Positions 29,477 through 37,101 of a stretch of DNA of 64,000 bases are shown in pieces (the stretch's first letter is position 1; every line of letters begins with the position of its first letter). This DNA comes from Martinezella dioscoreae. GTDB taxonomy: Bacteria > Pseudomonadota > Alphaproteobacteria > Rhizobiales > Rhizobiaceae. The DNA lies in the NCBI RefSeq assembly GCF_009176305.1, contig NZ_BLAJ01000003.1, forward strand, positions 1,040,265 to 1,104,264, written 5' to 3'. The notes under the pieces were generated by a model that was not told the DNA's origin, ran no database searches, and saw nothing but the letters and a program-made list of their open reading frames with translations. The translations under genes were made by a program, and so were the position numbers.

Positions 29477-29665
29477 TCAAGAGTTCTTATGGCTCTGCTG
29501 GCCGGCCTTGACGTGCTGCTCGTGGGTGCCGCCGCGTGAGCTGGCAGAGTGCTGCTCACGGGAGCCGGTGGACGAAGCATTCCTGGTGTTGTCGTTGTCC
29601 ATGCGCTTGTGGCTTTGCTGGCCAGCCTTCACATGCTGCTCGTGGGTTCCACCTTGGTTTGCCAT
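29477..29665 (-). CDS. Small KGG/con-10-like stress protein with internal duplication
   Basis: The 62-residue, very hydrophilic protein contains two identical copies of GGTHEQHVKAGQQSHK (residues 5-20 and 45-60) joined by an Asn/Ser/Arg-rich linker. The G-x-x-x-H-V-KAGQQSH pattern is related to the KGG repeat of bacterial general-stress proteins (GsiB/con-10 type), which are probably disordered. The start at 29665 has a perfect AAGGAG at the right spacing; the longer frame to 29803 has none. Its role is probably stress or desiccation response, inferred from the family. Confidence 0.85.
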   Translation of the reverse strand: MANQGGTHEQHVKAGQQSHKRMDNDNTRNASSTGSREQHSASSRGGTHEQHVKAGQQSHKNS

Positions 29666-29904
29666 TGGATCATCTCCTTTGGTTTGCAGACGAGGCCAAG
29701 AGCGGCCTCGTGTTGCTAACCGGTGGCGGCGGAAGGCGTTCCGAAATTTAACATTTCGTGATCTCGGAGTGTCTTTGCCCTTTCGGGGGCGACAAAACCA
29801 CAAAACATTGCCCGTCCCTCACCGCCGGCTCTTCGCCTGGGCTCGGGGCGTTCGGCGCTCGAAACGATTCACCGGATCGTTTCGTCGGCTATGCCGAACG
29901 CGTC

Positions 29905-30888
29905 TCACCCATTTCCGATCAGAATGCCGGCACCCAGCACCAGCGAGCCGCCGAGGACGACCTGGAAGGCAGCCCGCAGGAACGGCGTCTCCATATATTT
30001 GTTCTGGATGAAGGCGATGGCCCAAAGCTCGAAGAAGACGACGATTGCGGCCGTAATCGTCGCGGTCCAGAAATGCGGGATAAGGTAGGGCAGCGCATGG
30101 CCAAGGCCGCCGAGCGCGGTCATGATGCCGCAGGCAAGGCCGCGCTTGATCGGCGAACCGCGACCGGAGATCTTGCCGTCGTCATGGGCTGCCTCGGTGA
30201 AACCCATGGAGATACCGGCGCCGACCGAAGCCGAAAGGCCGACGAGAAAGGTCTGCCAGGTCTGCTGCGTGGCGAAGGCGGCGGCAAAGATCGGCGCGAG
30301 CGTGGAGACAGAGCCATCCATCAGCCCGGCGAGACCCGGCTGCACATAGGTCAGCACGAACTGGCGGCGCGCCTGCGCATCTTCCTCGTGCTTGACCTCT
30401 TCCGGCGTATGCTTCTCGCCAAGCAGGCGGGCAACATCTTCATGACCCTGCTCGGCAAGTGCGAGATCGCCGAGAAGCTGGCGCGTCGAGGCATCGGATA
30501 CCTGCTTGGCTGCTTCGACATAGAAATTATAGGCCTGCTGCTCCATCGCCTCGGCCTCGTCGCGCATGGCATCGAGGGAGAGGTTCTTGCGCAGCCAATC
30601 GGGTTTGCGCTCGTAAAAGCCGCGCACATGCTCACGCCTGATCAGCGGGATACGCTCGCCGAAGCGGCGGCGGTGCATGTCGATCAATGTCTTGCGATGC
30701 GTATCCTCGACCTCGGCCATATCCTCGAAAACCTTGGCGGACTCGGGATAATGCGGGCGGAGCGTATCGGCATAGGCGAGATAAATGCGTGAATCGTCTT
30801 CCTCTGCCGCAATGGCAATCGCCAAAATCTCCTGTTCGGAAAGAGAGGTGAAGGGACGTTTCGACGGGCGAAATAAGCCTAGCAGCAT
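29905..30888 (-). CDS. mbfA: Membrane-bound ferritin-like iron exporter
   Basis: A 327-residue two-domain protein. The N-terminal rubrerythrin/ferritin-like part (about 15-165) carries the di-iron ligands in AIAAEEDDSRIY, EVEDTHRKTL, EAEAMEQQAYNFY and ALAEQGHED; the C-terminal VIT1/CCC1-like part has about five membrane helices (GLAGLMDGSVSTLAPIFAAA, GLSASVGAGISMGFTEA). This domain order is that of MbfA, which exports iron and protects against peroxide and acid in Bradyrhizobium and Agrobacterium. A perfect Irr-box palindrome lies 15 bp upstream of the start, fitting Irr repression when iron is low. Confidence 0.93.
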   Translation of the reverse strand: MLLGLFRPSKRPFTSLSEQEILAIAIAAEEDDSRIYLAYADTLRPHYPESAKVFEDMAEVEDTHRKTLIDMHRRRFGERIPLIRREHVRGFYERKPDWLRKNLSLDAMRDEAEAMEQQAYNFYVEAAKQVSDASTRQLLGDLALAEQGHEDVARLLGEKHTPEEVKHEEDAQARRQFVLTYVQPGLAGLMDGSVSTLAPIFAAAFATQQTWQTFLVGLSASVGAGISMGFTEAAHDDGKISGRGSPIKRGLACGIMTALGGLGHALPYLIPHFWTATITAAIVVFFELWAIAFIQNKYMETPFLRAAFQVVLGGSLVLGAGILIGNG

Positions 30889-30903
30889 CGGGGCAACCTC
30901 ATA

Positions 30904-30930
30904 ACTTTAGAATTATTCTAATTCTAAAGT
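30904..30930. promoter_or_regulatory. Irr box (ICE) upstream of mbfA
   Basis: Perfect inverted repeat with 12-bp arms: ACTTTAGAATTA (30904-30915), spacer TTC, then the complement (30919-30930). It contains the TTTAGAA/TTCTAAA halves of the rhizobial iron-control element bound by Irr. Confidence 0.85.
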
Positions 30931-31150
30931 CGGCAATTGCGCTGGTCAAGCACGGAGACGTCATTGCGGAGGGAAAATCGTGCCGGAAAATTTGTGGCCC
31001 GCCGAACGAGGCCGCGGAAATAGCAGCGCGACTTTGACAGATTGCCGCAACATCTCCATGACGTCTTGGTCGCGCTGAGAAATTGCATACATAGGGACCT
31101 GAAAGACGTCGGAGCAGCGGTTCTCCACGCGCCGGCACCCGGAGAATATT

Positions 31151-31618
31151 ATGGAAAACGAGATACAGGCTCGCGCCGCCCATCTTGCCGGCATCCGCGA
31201 AAGGGCCGAGGCGGAGATGGCGCGGATGGGCATCGATCCCGCCTTCATCGACAGGCTGGTCGACACGTTCTATGGGCGCGTTCAGGCGCATCCCCGGCTC
31301 GGACCGGTCTTCGACGGGCGCCTTGCCGGGCGCTGGCCCGACCACATGGAAAAGATGAAGCGCTTCTGGTCCTCCGTTGCCTTCAAGAACGGCGCCTATG
31401 GCGGCAAACCGGTCCAGGCGCATCTCGGCGTCGAGGGCATCGCCGCCGACCTCTTTCCAGAATGGCTGGCGCTTTTCTCCGAAACCCTTACCGATATCGC
31501 GCCTTCCAAAGAGGCAAGAGACTGGTTCATGGCGACGGCCGAGCGCATCGCCAAGAGTCTGACGCTCTCACTCTTCTATAATCCAGCGCTGGACGATCCC
31601 GCGAGAACGACGGCTTAA
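31151..31618 (+). CDS. Group III truncated hemoglobin
   Basis: A 155-residue heme protein with the 2/2 globin fold of group III: FIDRLVDTFYGRVQAHPRLGPVF gives the B/CD region with the B10 Tyr, MKRFWSSV the E helix with Trp, and PVQAHLGVE supplies the proximal F8 His. About 20 extra residues precede the globin core. Group III proteins are linked to oxygen or nitric oxide chemistry, but the role is not settled. It is divergent from mbfA and shares a 262-bp region with the Irr box, so iron-linked expression is possible but unproven. Confidence 0.88.
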   Translation: MENEIQARAAHLAGIRERAEAEMARMGIDPAFIDRLVDTFYGRVQAHPRLGPVFDGRLAGRWPDHMEKMKRFWSSVAFKNGAYGGKPVQAHLGVEGIAADLFPEWLALFSETLTDIAPSKEARDWFMATAERIAKSLTLSLFYNPALDDPARTTA

Positions 31619-31683
31619 GGCAGGCCGCGCGAAAATACGGCGGCAAGTCACTTCAAACTCGCCGCCACAAGATCACGCAGCGC

Positions 31684-32241
31684 CTATGCATGTGCTTTGC
31701 GATAGGCCGTGACCGCAAGCCAGATTGCGGAAAGCAGGAAATAGAAGGCTCCGAACGCCGCGTAGGGGACGATATCCAGAATGGTCGGCTCGACCGTGCC
31801 GAGGGATCGGCTGAGCATGAAACCGCCAGCAAGCGCCGACTGCGCGCCGCTCAGGATCATTACCCATTGAGCGCCGTAGATACGCCAGCGCCTCACGCCG
31901 GTGTAGAGTTGCAGCAAGCCCGAGAGGATCGCCCAAGCCCCAAACACGGCCAGGACGGCATAGGTGCTATTGTAGGCGGCCACGACAACGGCGAGCGCCG
32001 TGACGATGCTGACGACAACATTCAACGCCTGGGACGGATTGACCTTCAGGCCGCCGTTAACCCGGGCGTCGACCAGATTGGCGAGGGCATCCCAGACAGG
32101 ATAGATCACCAGCAGAAACGCGGCGGATGGCGGTTTTGCGCTGAGGAAGATCGCGGCTGCAATCCAGACGATCGAGAACAGGGCACGTGTAAAATAGTAG
32201 GATTGCAGCCAGTTGGGCTGCGATGAAATGCGACTTTGCAT
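31684..32241 (-). CDS. HdeD-like/DUF308 membrane protein
   Basis: A 185-residue protein with six predicted membrane helices in three hairpins (for example ALFSIVWIAAAIFLS, ALNVVVSIVTALAVVVAAY, IVPYAAFGAFYFLLSAIWLAV) and the helical-repeat pattern of the DUF308/HdeD family, associated with stress at acid pH in enteric bacteria. It is divergent from a TetR regulator; identical operator-like sequences lie 20-35 bp upstream of this gene and at the regulator start, so it is the likely target. Its function is unproven. Confidence 0.82.
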   Translation of the reverse strand: MQSRISSQPNWLQSYYFTRALFSIVWIAAAIFLSAKPPSAAFLLVIYPVWDALANLVDARVNGGLKVNPSQALNVVVSIVTALAVVVAAYNSTYAVLAVFGAWAILSGLLQLYTGVRRWRIYGAQWVMILSGAQSALAGGFMLSRSLGTVEPTILDIVPYAAFGAFYFLLSAIWLAVTAYRKAHA

Positions 32242-32261
32242 CGGGAGGCTCCTTGTATTTA

Positions 32262-32277
32262 CCTACCTACTAGTAGG
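32262..32277. promoter_or_regulatory. TetR operator 1 (CCTAC-N6-GTAGG)
   Basis: CCTACCTACTAGTAGG, 20 bp upstream of the DUF308 gene start. Same layout as 32358-32373. Confidence 0.75.
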
Positions 32278-32357
32278 AAGATACACTCAGTAAGTCAACA
32301 CAGGCTCGAACACCGTTTCGTGAGAGCCAGAAGTGGTGCGGCAATCTTGACAACCAG

Positions 32358-32373
32358 CCTACCAAAAGGTAGG
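32358..32373. promoter_or_regulatory. TetR operator 2 (CCTAC-N6-GTAGG)
   Basis: CCTACCAAAAGGTAGG, ending 7 bp before the TetR start codon and covering its ribosome binding site region. A TTGACA at 32347-32352 overlaps nothing else and may be the -35 of the regulator. Confidence 0.75.
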
Positions 32374-32380
32374 CAGCGAT

Positions 32381-32965
32381 ATGAAATCAATAACTTCCAC
32401 TTCAGAAAAAATTCTCGACATCGCACAGGCTCTTATCGTGGCCGGAGGCTACAACGGCTTCAGCTATGCCGACATCTCCGCTGCGATCGGCATCCGGAAG
32501 GCAAGCATCCACCATCACTTTCCGACAAAGGCCGAACTGGTTTCGGTGCTGGTGAACCGTTACAGGCAGCAGACGGAAGCGGGTTTGAAGTCTTTGCGCG
32601 AAGGCATCTCGAGCCCCGCGGAACAGCTGCAGGCCTATGTGAGCTACTGGCACTCATGCATTCGGGACGCCTCGCTGCCCTTCTGCGTCTGTGCGATGCT
32701 CGCCAGCGAGATGCAGATGCTGCCGGAGGAGGTCGCATCCCAGGTGCGAGGCCATTTTCATAGCCTCGCCGGGTGGCTTACGTCAGTGCTGCAGGCGGGA
32801 ACCGAGAATGGCCTCTTCCGGCTGAACAAACGGCCCGAGGAAGAGGCACAAATCCTGATGGCCTCGGTTCATGGAGCAATGCTCTCGGCGAGAGCTTTCG
32901 GCGATCCAGAACTGTTCATTGCAATCGTTGCACCCCAGATCGCCAGGCTTCAAGCCGCGGATTGA
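32381..32965 (+). CDS. TetR/AcrR-family transcriptional regulator
   Basis: The 194-residue repressor has the TetR helix-turn-helix in residues 8-55 (EKILDIAQALIVAGGYNGFSYADISAAIGIRKASIHHHFPTKAEL region, shown here only as location) and an effector-binding C-terminal domain with CAMLASEM and several cysteines. It resembles the group with TetR_C_7-like domains. Two matched operators in the 139-bp gap to the divergent DUF308 gene suggest that it represses both. No effector can be named. Confidence 0.9.
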   Translation: MKSITSTSEKILDIAQALIVAGGYNGFSYADISAAIGIRKASIHHHFPTKAELVSVLVNRYRQQTEAGLKSLREGISSPAEQLQAYVSYWHSCIRDASLPFCVCAMLASEMQMLPEEVASQVRGHFHSLAGWLTSVLQAGTENGLFRLNKRPEEEAQILMASVHGAMLSARAFGDPELFIAIVAPQIARLQAAD

Positions 32966-33018
32966 CGGAGAGTTGCCGGGCCAAACTCAAAGCAACGACG
33001 GCTTACCCCCCGCCAGTC

Positions 33019-33933
33019 TTAGCCTTTCGCAGCGAAGATCGTCGCCCCGATACTGGCTGCAACAACAAGCGCGGTGCCGAACATCTGAGACGGCGTCATC
33101 GGCTGCGACAGGATGACGAAGCCGGCAAAGGCGCCGATGGCAGGCTCGAGGCTCATGAGGATGCCGAAGGACGAGGTGGGCATGCGCCGCAGCGCCACCA
33201 TTTCCAGCACATAGGGCATCAGCGGAACGAGCAGCGCAAGCCCGGCTATTTCGAGCAGGCCGAAGGCCGTCAGATGCGGGACGGCCGAGGCAAAGCCGAA
33301 GGGGGTGGAAACGACCGCTGCAACCAGCAGCGACATGGAAAGCCCCTCGAGGCCCTGAAAGGCATTGCCAACCTTCTTCGTCAAAAGAATGTAGCAGGCC
33401 CAGCCCGCGCCTGCGCCGATGGCAAAGAGAATGCCGGGGAGATTGCCGACCCATTCTTCGCCATCATAGGCCAGGAGCAGAACGCCGATTGCCGCAAGGA
33501 TTGGCCAGAGAAGTTGGCGGCTGAGTCCGAAGCCGAGGGTCGCAACCAGCAGCGGCCCGAGAAATTCGATGGCGACGGCAAGCCCTAGGGGAATGCGCGC
33601 GATTGCCGAAAAGAAAGAAGTCGTCATCAGCGCCGAGACTGTGCCGAGCGCCAGCACGCCGAGCCATTGCGAGCGGCTGTAGCTCGTGATCTTCGGGCGA
33701 ACGATGATCGCCAGCGCGATGGAGGCGAAGACGAGCCGCAGCCACGTTGCGCCCGCCGGCCCATAGGCGTTGATGATCGGAGCCGACAGGGCCGAGCCGA
33801 ACTGGATTGACGACATCGACATCACGCACATCAGCACGCCGGCGGCAATGCCGCCGGTCGATGGCGCGACATCCGGATGCGGCATCAGCCCCGCGCCGCC
33901 ATCCGATCCACTGTCGACAAGCTTCTGTTCCAT
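33019..33933 (-). CDS. EamA/RhtA-type metabolite exporter
   Basis: A 304-residue inner-membrane transporter with ten predicted helices in two EamA (DUF6) repeats of five. RhtA-like hallmarks are FGSALSAPIINAYGPAGATWLRL near the N-terminus, AVAIEFLGPLLVATL and LMSLEPAIGAFAGFVIL in the second half. RhtA exports threonine and homoserine, so amino-acid efflux is likely but not proven. Start: ATG at 33933 behind a GGGGG stretch; the TTG four codons earlier is less likely. It stands alone between the TetR gene (convergent) and the deacetylase gene. Confidence 0.88.
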   Translation of the reverse strand: MEQKLVDSGSDGGAGLMPHPDVAPSTGGIAAGVLMCVMSMSSIQFGSALSAPIINAYGPAGATWLRLVFASIALAIIVRPKITSYSRSQWLGVLALGTVSALMTTSFFSAIARIPLGLAVAIEFLGPLLVATLGFGLSRQLLWPILAAIGVLLLAYDGEEWVGNLPGILFAIGAGAGWACYILLTKKVGNAFQGLEGLSMSLLVAAVVSTPFGFASAVPHLTAFGLLEIAGLALLVPLMPYVLEMVALRRMPTSSFGILMSLEPAIGAFAGFVILSQPMTPSQMFGTALVVAASIGATIFAAKG

Positions 33934-34029
33934 AAACACCCCCAACTAGGCGGCGTTTTAGAGGCGTGGCCATGCAGTGGCAAATTCAAACTTTTCATCC
34001 TGCGATCAGGCACTTTGATGCAAGGCGCC

Positions 34030-35055
34030 TCAGGCTTCGAGACCCTTCAGCACATTGGCGACGTTCAGTCCGATCTCGGGCACGCCATAGCCACCCTCCA
34101 TGCAGACGAGGACGGGCAGGCCTGCGGCAGCAACCCGCTCGCCCATGCGGATGAAGTCCTGCGATGTCAGCCTGAAGAAGGAGATCGGATCGCGCTCGAA
34201 CGTATCGACACCGAGTGAAAGCACGATCGCCTCCGCACCGAAGGCCTTGATGCGGGCAAGCGCATCGTCGAGCGCCGCCGACCAGACCTCCCATGGCGTG
34301 CCGCGCGGCATGGGGTAATTGCGGTTGGCGCCCAAGCCATCACCCTCGCCTTCCTCATCAGCATGGCCAAGGAAATAGGGAAAGGCGTGGATGGGGTCGC
34401 CATGGAGTGAGGTGGTGAAAACATCGCCGCGTCGGTAGAAAAGGTCCTGCGTGCCGTTGCCGTGATGGAAATCGACATCGAGCACCGCCACCTTGGCCGC
34501 GCCGTGATCACGCAGCCGCTGCGCTGCGACGCCGGCATTGTTGATGAAGCAATAACCGCCGAAGAGATCGATGCCGGCATGATGGCCGGGCGGGCGGCAA
34601 AGTGCGAAGGCGAAGCGGTTGCCGGCGTTGAGCCAGTCGGCGCCTGTCAGAGCGCAGCGCATGGAAGCGAGCGCCGCCTCATAGGACCCTTTCGTGATCG
34701 AGGTATCGGCGGCATTGGCATAATGGCCGATCATGCCGACGATATTGTCAGGCACGCGCTGGCTGGTGCGCCTAACGGGAAAGGAATTGGCGATCGCCTC
34801 ACCCTTGTAGCCGGCGGCGACCCAGCGCTCCCAGACCACGCCAAGAAAATCGAGATAGGCCGGATCATGCACCTTTTGCGCCGTTTCCAGCCCGTGGGCA
34901 TGAGGTGCAATCACATCGGCAAAGCCGGCTTCCTTCACGGCGGCGAGGATCCATTCGGCGCGGAAGGGCGCCTCGAAGGGTGTGACGAGCTGGCCATCAT
35001 GCAGCTCGGTCTTCGCGTCTCTGAGCTTGTGATCCTCCGAATAGATGACCCGCAT
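34030..35055 (-). CDS. Histone deacetylase-like amidohydrolase (acetylpolyamine deacetylase type)
   Basis: A 341-residue zinc amidohydrolase. Catalytic residues are visible: CRPPGHHAG (tandem His), DVDFHHGNGTQ (zinc-binding Asp and His plus HGNGT), GVDTFERDP (second zinc Asp) and CMEGGYG. This pattern and length match bacterial acetylpolyamine amidohydrolases and class II HDAC-like proteins. The start ATG at 35055 has GGAGG six bases upstream; the 7-codon longer frame is less likely. A polyamine substrate is the best guess. Divergent from a HAD hydrolase. Confidence 0.9.
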   Translation of the reverse strand: MRVIYSEDHKLRDAKTELHDGQLVTPFEAPFRAEWILAAVKEAGFADVIAPHAHGLETAQKVHDPAYLDFLGVVWERWVAAGYKGEAIANSFPVRRTSQRVPDNIVGMIGHYANAADTSITKGSYEAALASMRCALTGADWLNAGNRFAFALCRPPGHHAGIDLFGGYCFINNAGVAAQRLRDHGAAKVAVLDVDFHHGNGTQDLFYRRGDVFTTSLHGDPIHAFPYFLGHADEEGEGDGLGANRNYPMPRGTPWEVWSAALDDALARIKAFGAEAIVLSLGVDTFERDPISFFRLTSQDFIRMGERVAAAGLPVLVCMEGGYGVPEIGLNVANVLKGLEA

Positions 35056-35203
35056 GTTCGCCTCCCCATCGCCCACTTAGTTCTGCTGATAACACGAAGG
35101 CTTACATGCATCGCGTCCGAGAAAAAAGGGTGACATGCAATCTTGAATGCTGCTGCAAACAACTGCACCTTCCGCCTGCGTTTGAGGAATTGGAGGCGGC
35201 CGC

Positions 35204-35809
35204 ATGAAACTCCTGATGGTCGATGTCGACGGCGTGTTGGTGCACGGCCGGCCAAGCGACGGATTGCCGCTGTTCACCTATCTGGAGCGCGATCTGGGCT
35301 TGCGGCTGGATGTGCTTCAACAGGCGTTCTTCAAAACCTATTGGGTCGATATCGTCACCGGCCGCGATGCGCTGGAGCCGAAGCTTGCAGAAGTTCTCGG
35401 CAAAATCGCTCCTCATCTCAGTGCCCGAACGCTGATCGACTACTGGTTCGAGAATGATTCCCGCCTGGACCACGTCCTGCTCGACGATCTCGCCGCCCTG
35501 CGGGCCGGGGGAACGAGGATGTTCCTTGCCACCAATCAGGAGCATATGCGCGCCGCCTATCTGATGGGCGAACTCGGGCTCTCCTCCCGCTTCGACGGCA
35601 TCTTCTATTCCGCCGCCCTCGGCCATCAGAAGCCAGCCGCCGAATTCTTCCGGCTGGCAACCGAACGTGTCGGGATATCCGCAAGCGAGATCGGCTTCAT
35701 TGATGATGTGGAGACCAATATCGAGGCCGCACGGCACTTCGGCTGGAAGGCGATGCAATGGACAGCGGGATCGACATTGCAGGACGCCATTGCCGCCTTC
35801 TCAGCCTGA
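35204..35809 (+). CDS. HAD-superfamily hydrolase (HAD-IA type)
   Basis: A 201-residue phosphatase-like protein with motif I DVDGVLVHG (Asp7, Asp9), motif II LATNQ (about 108-112), the motif III lysine in LGHQKP and motif IV IGFIDDVETNIEAARHFGW with paired Asp. A small helical cap lies between motifs I and II. The substrate is unknown. The start has TGGAGG 7 bases upstream. It converges with the GNAT gene. Confidence 0.9.
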   Translation: MKLLMVDVDGVLVHGRPSDGLPLFTYLERDLGLRLDVLQQAFFKTYWVDIVTGRDALEPKLAEVLGKIAPHLSARTLIDYWFENDSRLDHVLLDDLAALRAGGTRMFLATNQEHMRAAYLMGELGLSSRFDGIFYSAALGHQKPAAEFFRLATERVGISASEIGFIDDVETNIEAARHFGWKAMQWTAGSTLQDAIAAFSA

Positions 35810-35818
35810 ATAGCCTTC

Positions 35819-36340
35819 TCAGGCTGCAATGCGCTTATAGAAAATGGTCGTGTCGCAAAGGCCGCCCTCCGGCCACATCGCATAGTCCGGCACGACGCCG
35901 ACGCGCTGCCAGCCCAGGCGCGGATAGATCGCCTCGGCATCGCTGCCGGTTGCCGTATCGAGCACAAGCAGGGTCTTGCCGATACGGGCTGCCTCGCGCT
36001 CAGCCGCCTCCATCAAGAGGCGGGCAAGGCCCTTACCCCGCGCGGATCGGTGCACCAGCAACTTCTTGAGATCGCCGCGATGGGGCTGGTTCGGCATCTG
36101 GGCTGCGCCCACCTGCACCGTGCCTACGACCCTGTCCTCGATCACGGCGACAAAAAGCAATGTCCCGCCGCTTTCGACGCTATCGGCGACGCTCTGCCAA
36201 TAAGGCAATGCATCGGCAGGTCCATAAGGCTGCATGAAGCCGACGGAAGCGCCGCCATTGACGCAATCGGCAAGCACATCGCAGAGATCCCGCAGGACAG
36301 TGCGAGCCTCAACGGCGGAGAGAAGACGAATATCGGGCAT
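35819..36340 (-). CDS. GNAT-family N-acetyltransferase
   Basis: A 173-residue acetyltransferase with the acetyl-CoA loop VHRSARGKGLARLLMEAAE (about 105-123) and the C-terminal WQRVGVVPDYAMWPEGGLCDTTIFYKRI, typical of GNATs related to small-molecule resistance or detoxification. The start ATG at 36340 has AAGGA at the right distance; the longer frame to 36454 overlaps the preceding regulator. It follows the XRE-cupin regulator by 17 bp in the same direction, so the two form an operon. Confidence 0.88.
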   Translation of the reverse strand: MPDIRLLSAVEARTVLRDLCDVLADCVNGGASVGFMQPYGPADALPYWQSVADSVESGGTLLFVAVIEDRVVGTVQVGAAQMPNQPHRGDLKKLLVHRSARGKGLARLLMEAAEREAARIGKTLLVLDTATGSDAEAIYPRLGWQRVGVVPDYAMWPEGGLCDTTIFYKRIAA

Positions 36341-36357
36341 GAGAAGGTCCTTGGGTG

Positions 36358-36930
36358 TTATGAACGGCCGCGATCGAGGATGACGCTGTAGCGCGCCGGC
36401 ACCTCGCCCGGATTGTGGAAGGCGTGGCCATCTCCGACGCCCATGAAGAGGCAATCGCCAGGCATGAGGCGATGGGCGACATCGCGATGCGTCACCTCCA
36501 TCTCGCCCCCGAACAGCCAGACATGCTGGGTCATGCCGGCACTTGCCGAATTCGGCGGGAAGATGACGCGCGCGCCGGCGGGGAAGATGACTTCGACGAC
36601 ATCGACCTTCGAGTCGGTTCCCGGCGGCGAGACGGCGCGTCTGACATAGCCGGTTCCCGGGTCGCGCCAGATGGCCTGCTGATCGCGGCGGGCAAGCGGC
36701 GACACCTCCTTGTCCTCCTCGGCAAAGAAGGCCGAGAGCGAAAGACCGAGCGCTGCGCAGAGCCGCGACAGCAGCGAGGCCGTCGGGCTCGCCTCCGCCC
36801 GCTCGATGCGCGAGATCATGGCACGGCTGACGGCCGAGGCATTGGCGAGCTCATCCAGCGTCAGGCCGCGGGCGATGCGTAGCTCCTTGATGCGCGCACC
36901 GATCGCCAATTCCAGATCATCATCCGCCAT
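36358..36930 (-). CDS. XRE-family regulator with cupin sensor domain
   Basis: The 190-residue regulator has an N-terminal XRE helix-turn-helix (about 8-65; LTLDELANASAVSRAMISRIERAEASP) and a C-terminal cupin (about 105-188; EVIFPAGARVIFPP ... HRLMPGDCLFMGVGDGHAFHNPG). Such HTH-cupin proteins typically control the adjacent gene in response to a small metabolite; here that is the GNAT gene 17 bp downstream. It is divergent from lepA. Confidence 0.9.
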   Translation of the reverse strand: MADDDLELAIGARIKELRIARGLTLDELANASAVSRAMISRIERAEASPTASLLSRLCAALGLSLSAFFAEEDKEVSPLARRDQQAIWRDPGTGYVRRAVSPPGTDSKVDVVEVIFPAGARVIFPPNSASAGMTQHVWLFGGEMEVTHRDVAHRLMPGDCLFMGVGDGHAFHNPGEVPARYSVILDRGRS

Positions 36931-37101
36931 GACTCATGTCTCACGCTTCGTTATTCTACTATATGAGAAATACATGATCGCATGATGGAATCAAGAGCGT
37001 TGTGACACTCGGCAGCGGCGAGCCAGAAAAGGCTAACATAACGTGAAGATACCAGCCAAAGCCCCGCTTTTCCGCTTTGCGGCGCGGGGCGGCGCTGCTA
37101 T

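Noticed and set aside
36931..37101. Palindromic operator for the XRE-cupin regulator (ATCATG/CATGAT region near 36975)
   Set aside because: Only short imperfect symmetry around CATGATCGCATG; not distinct enough to call.
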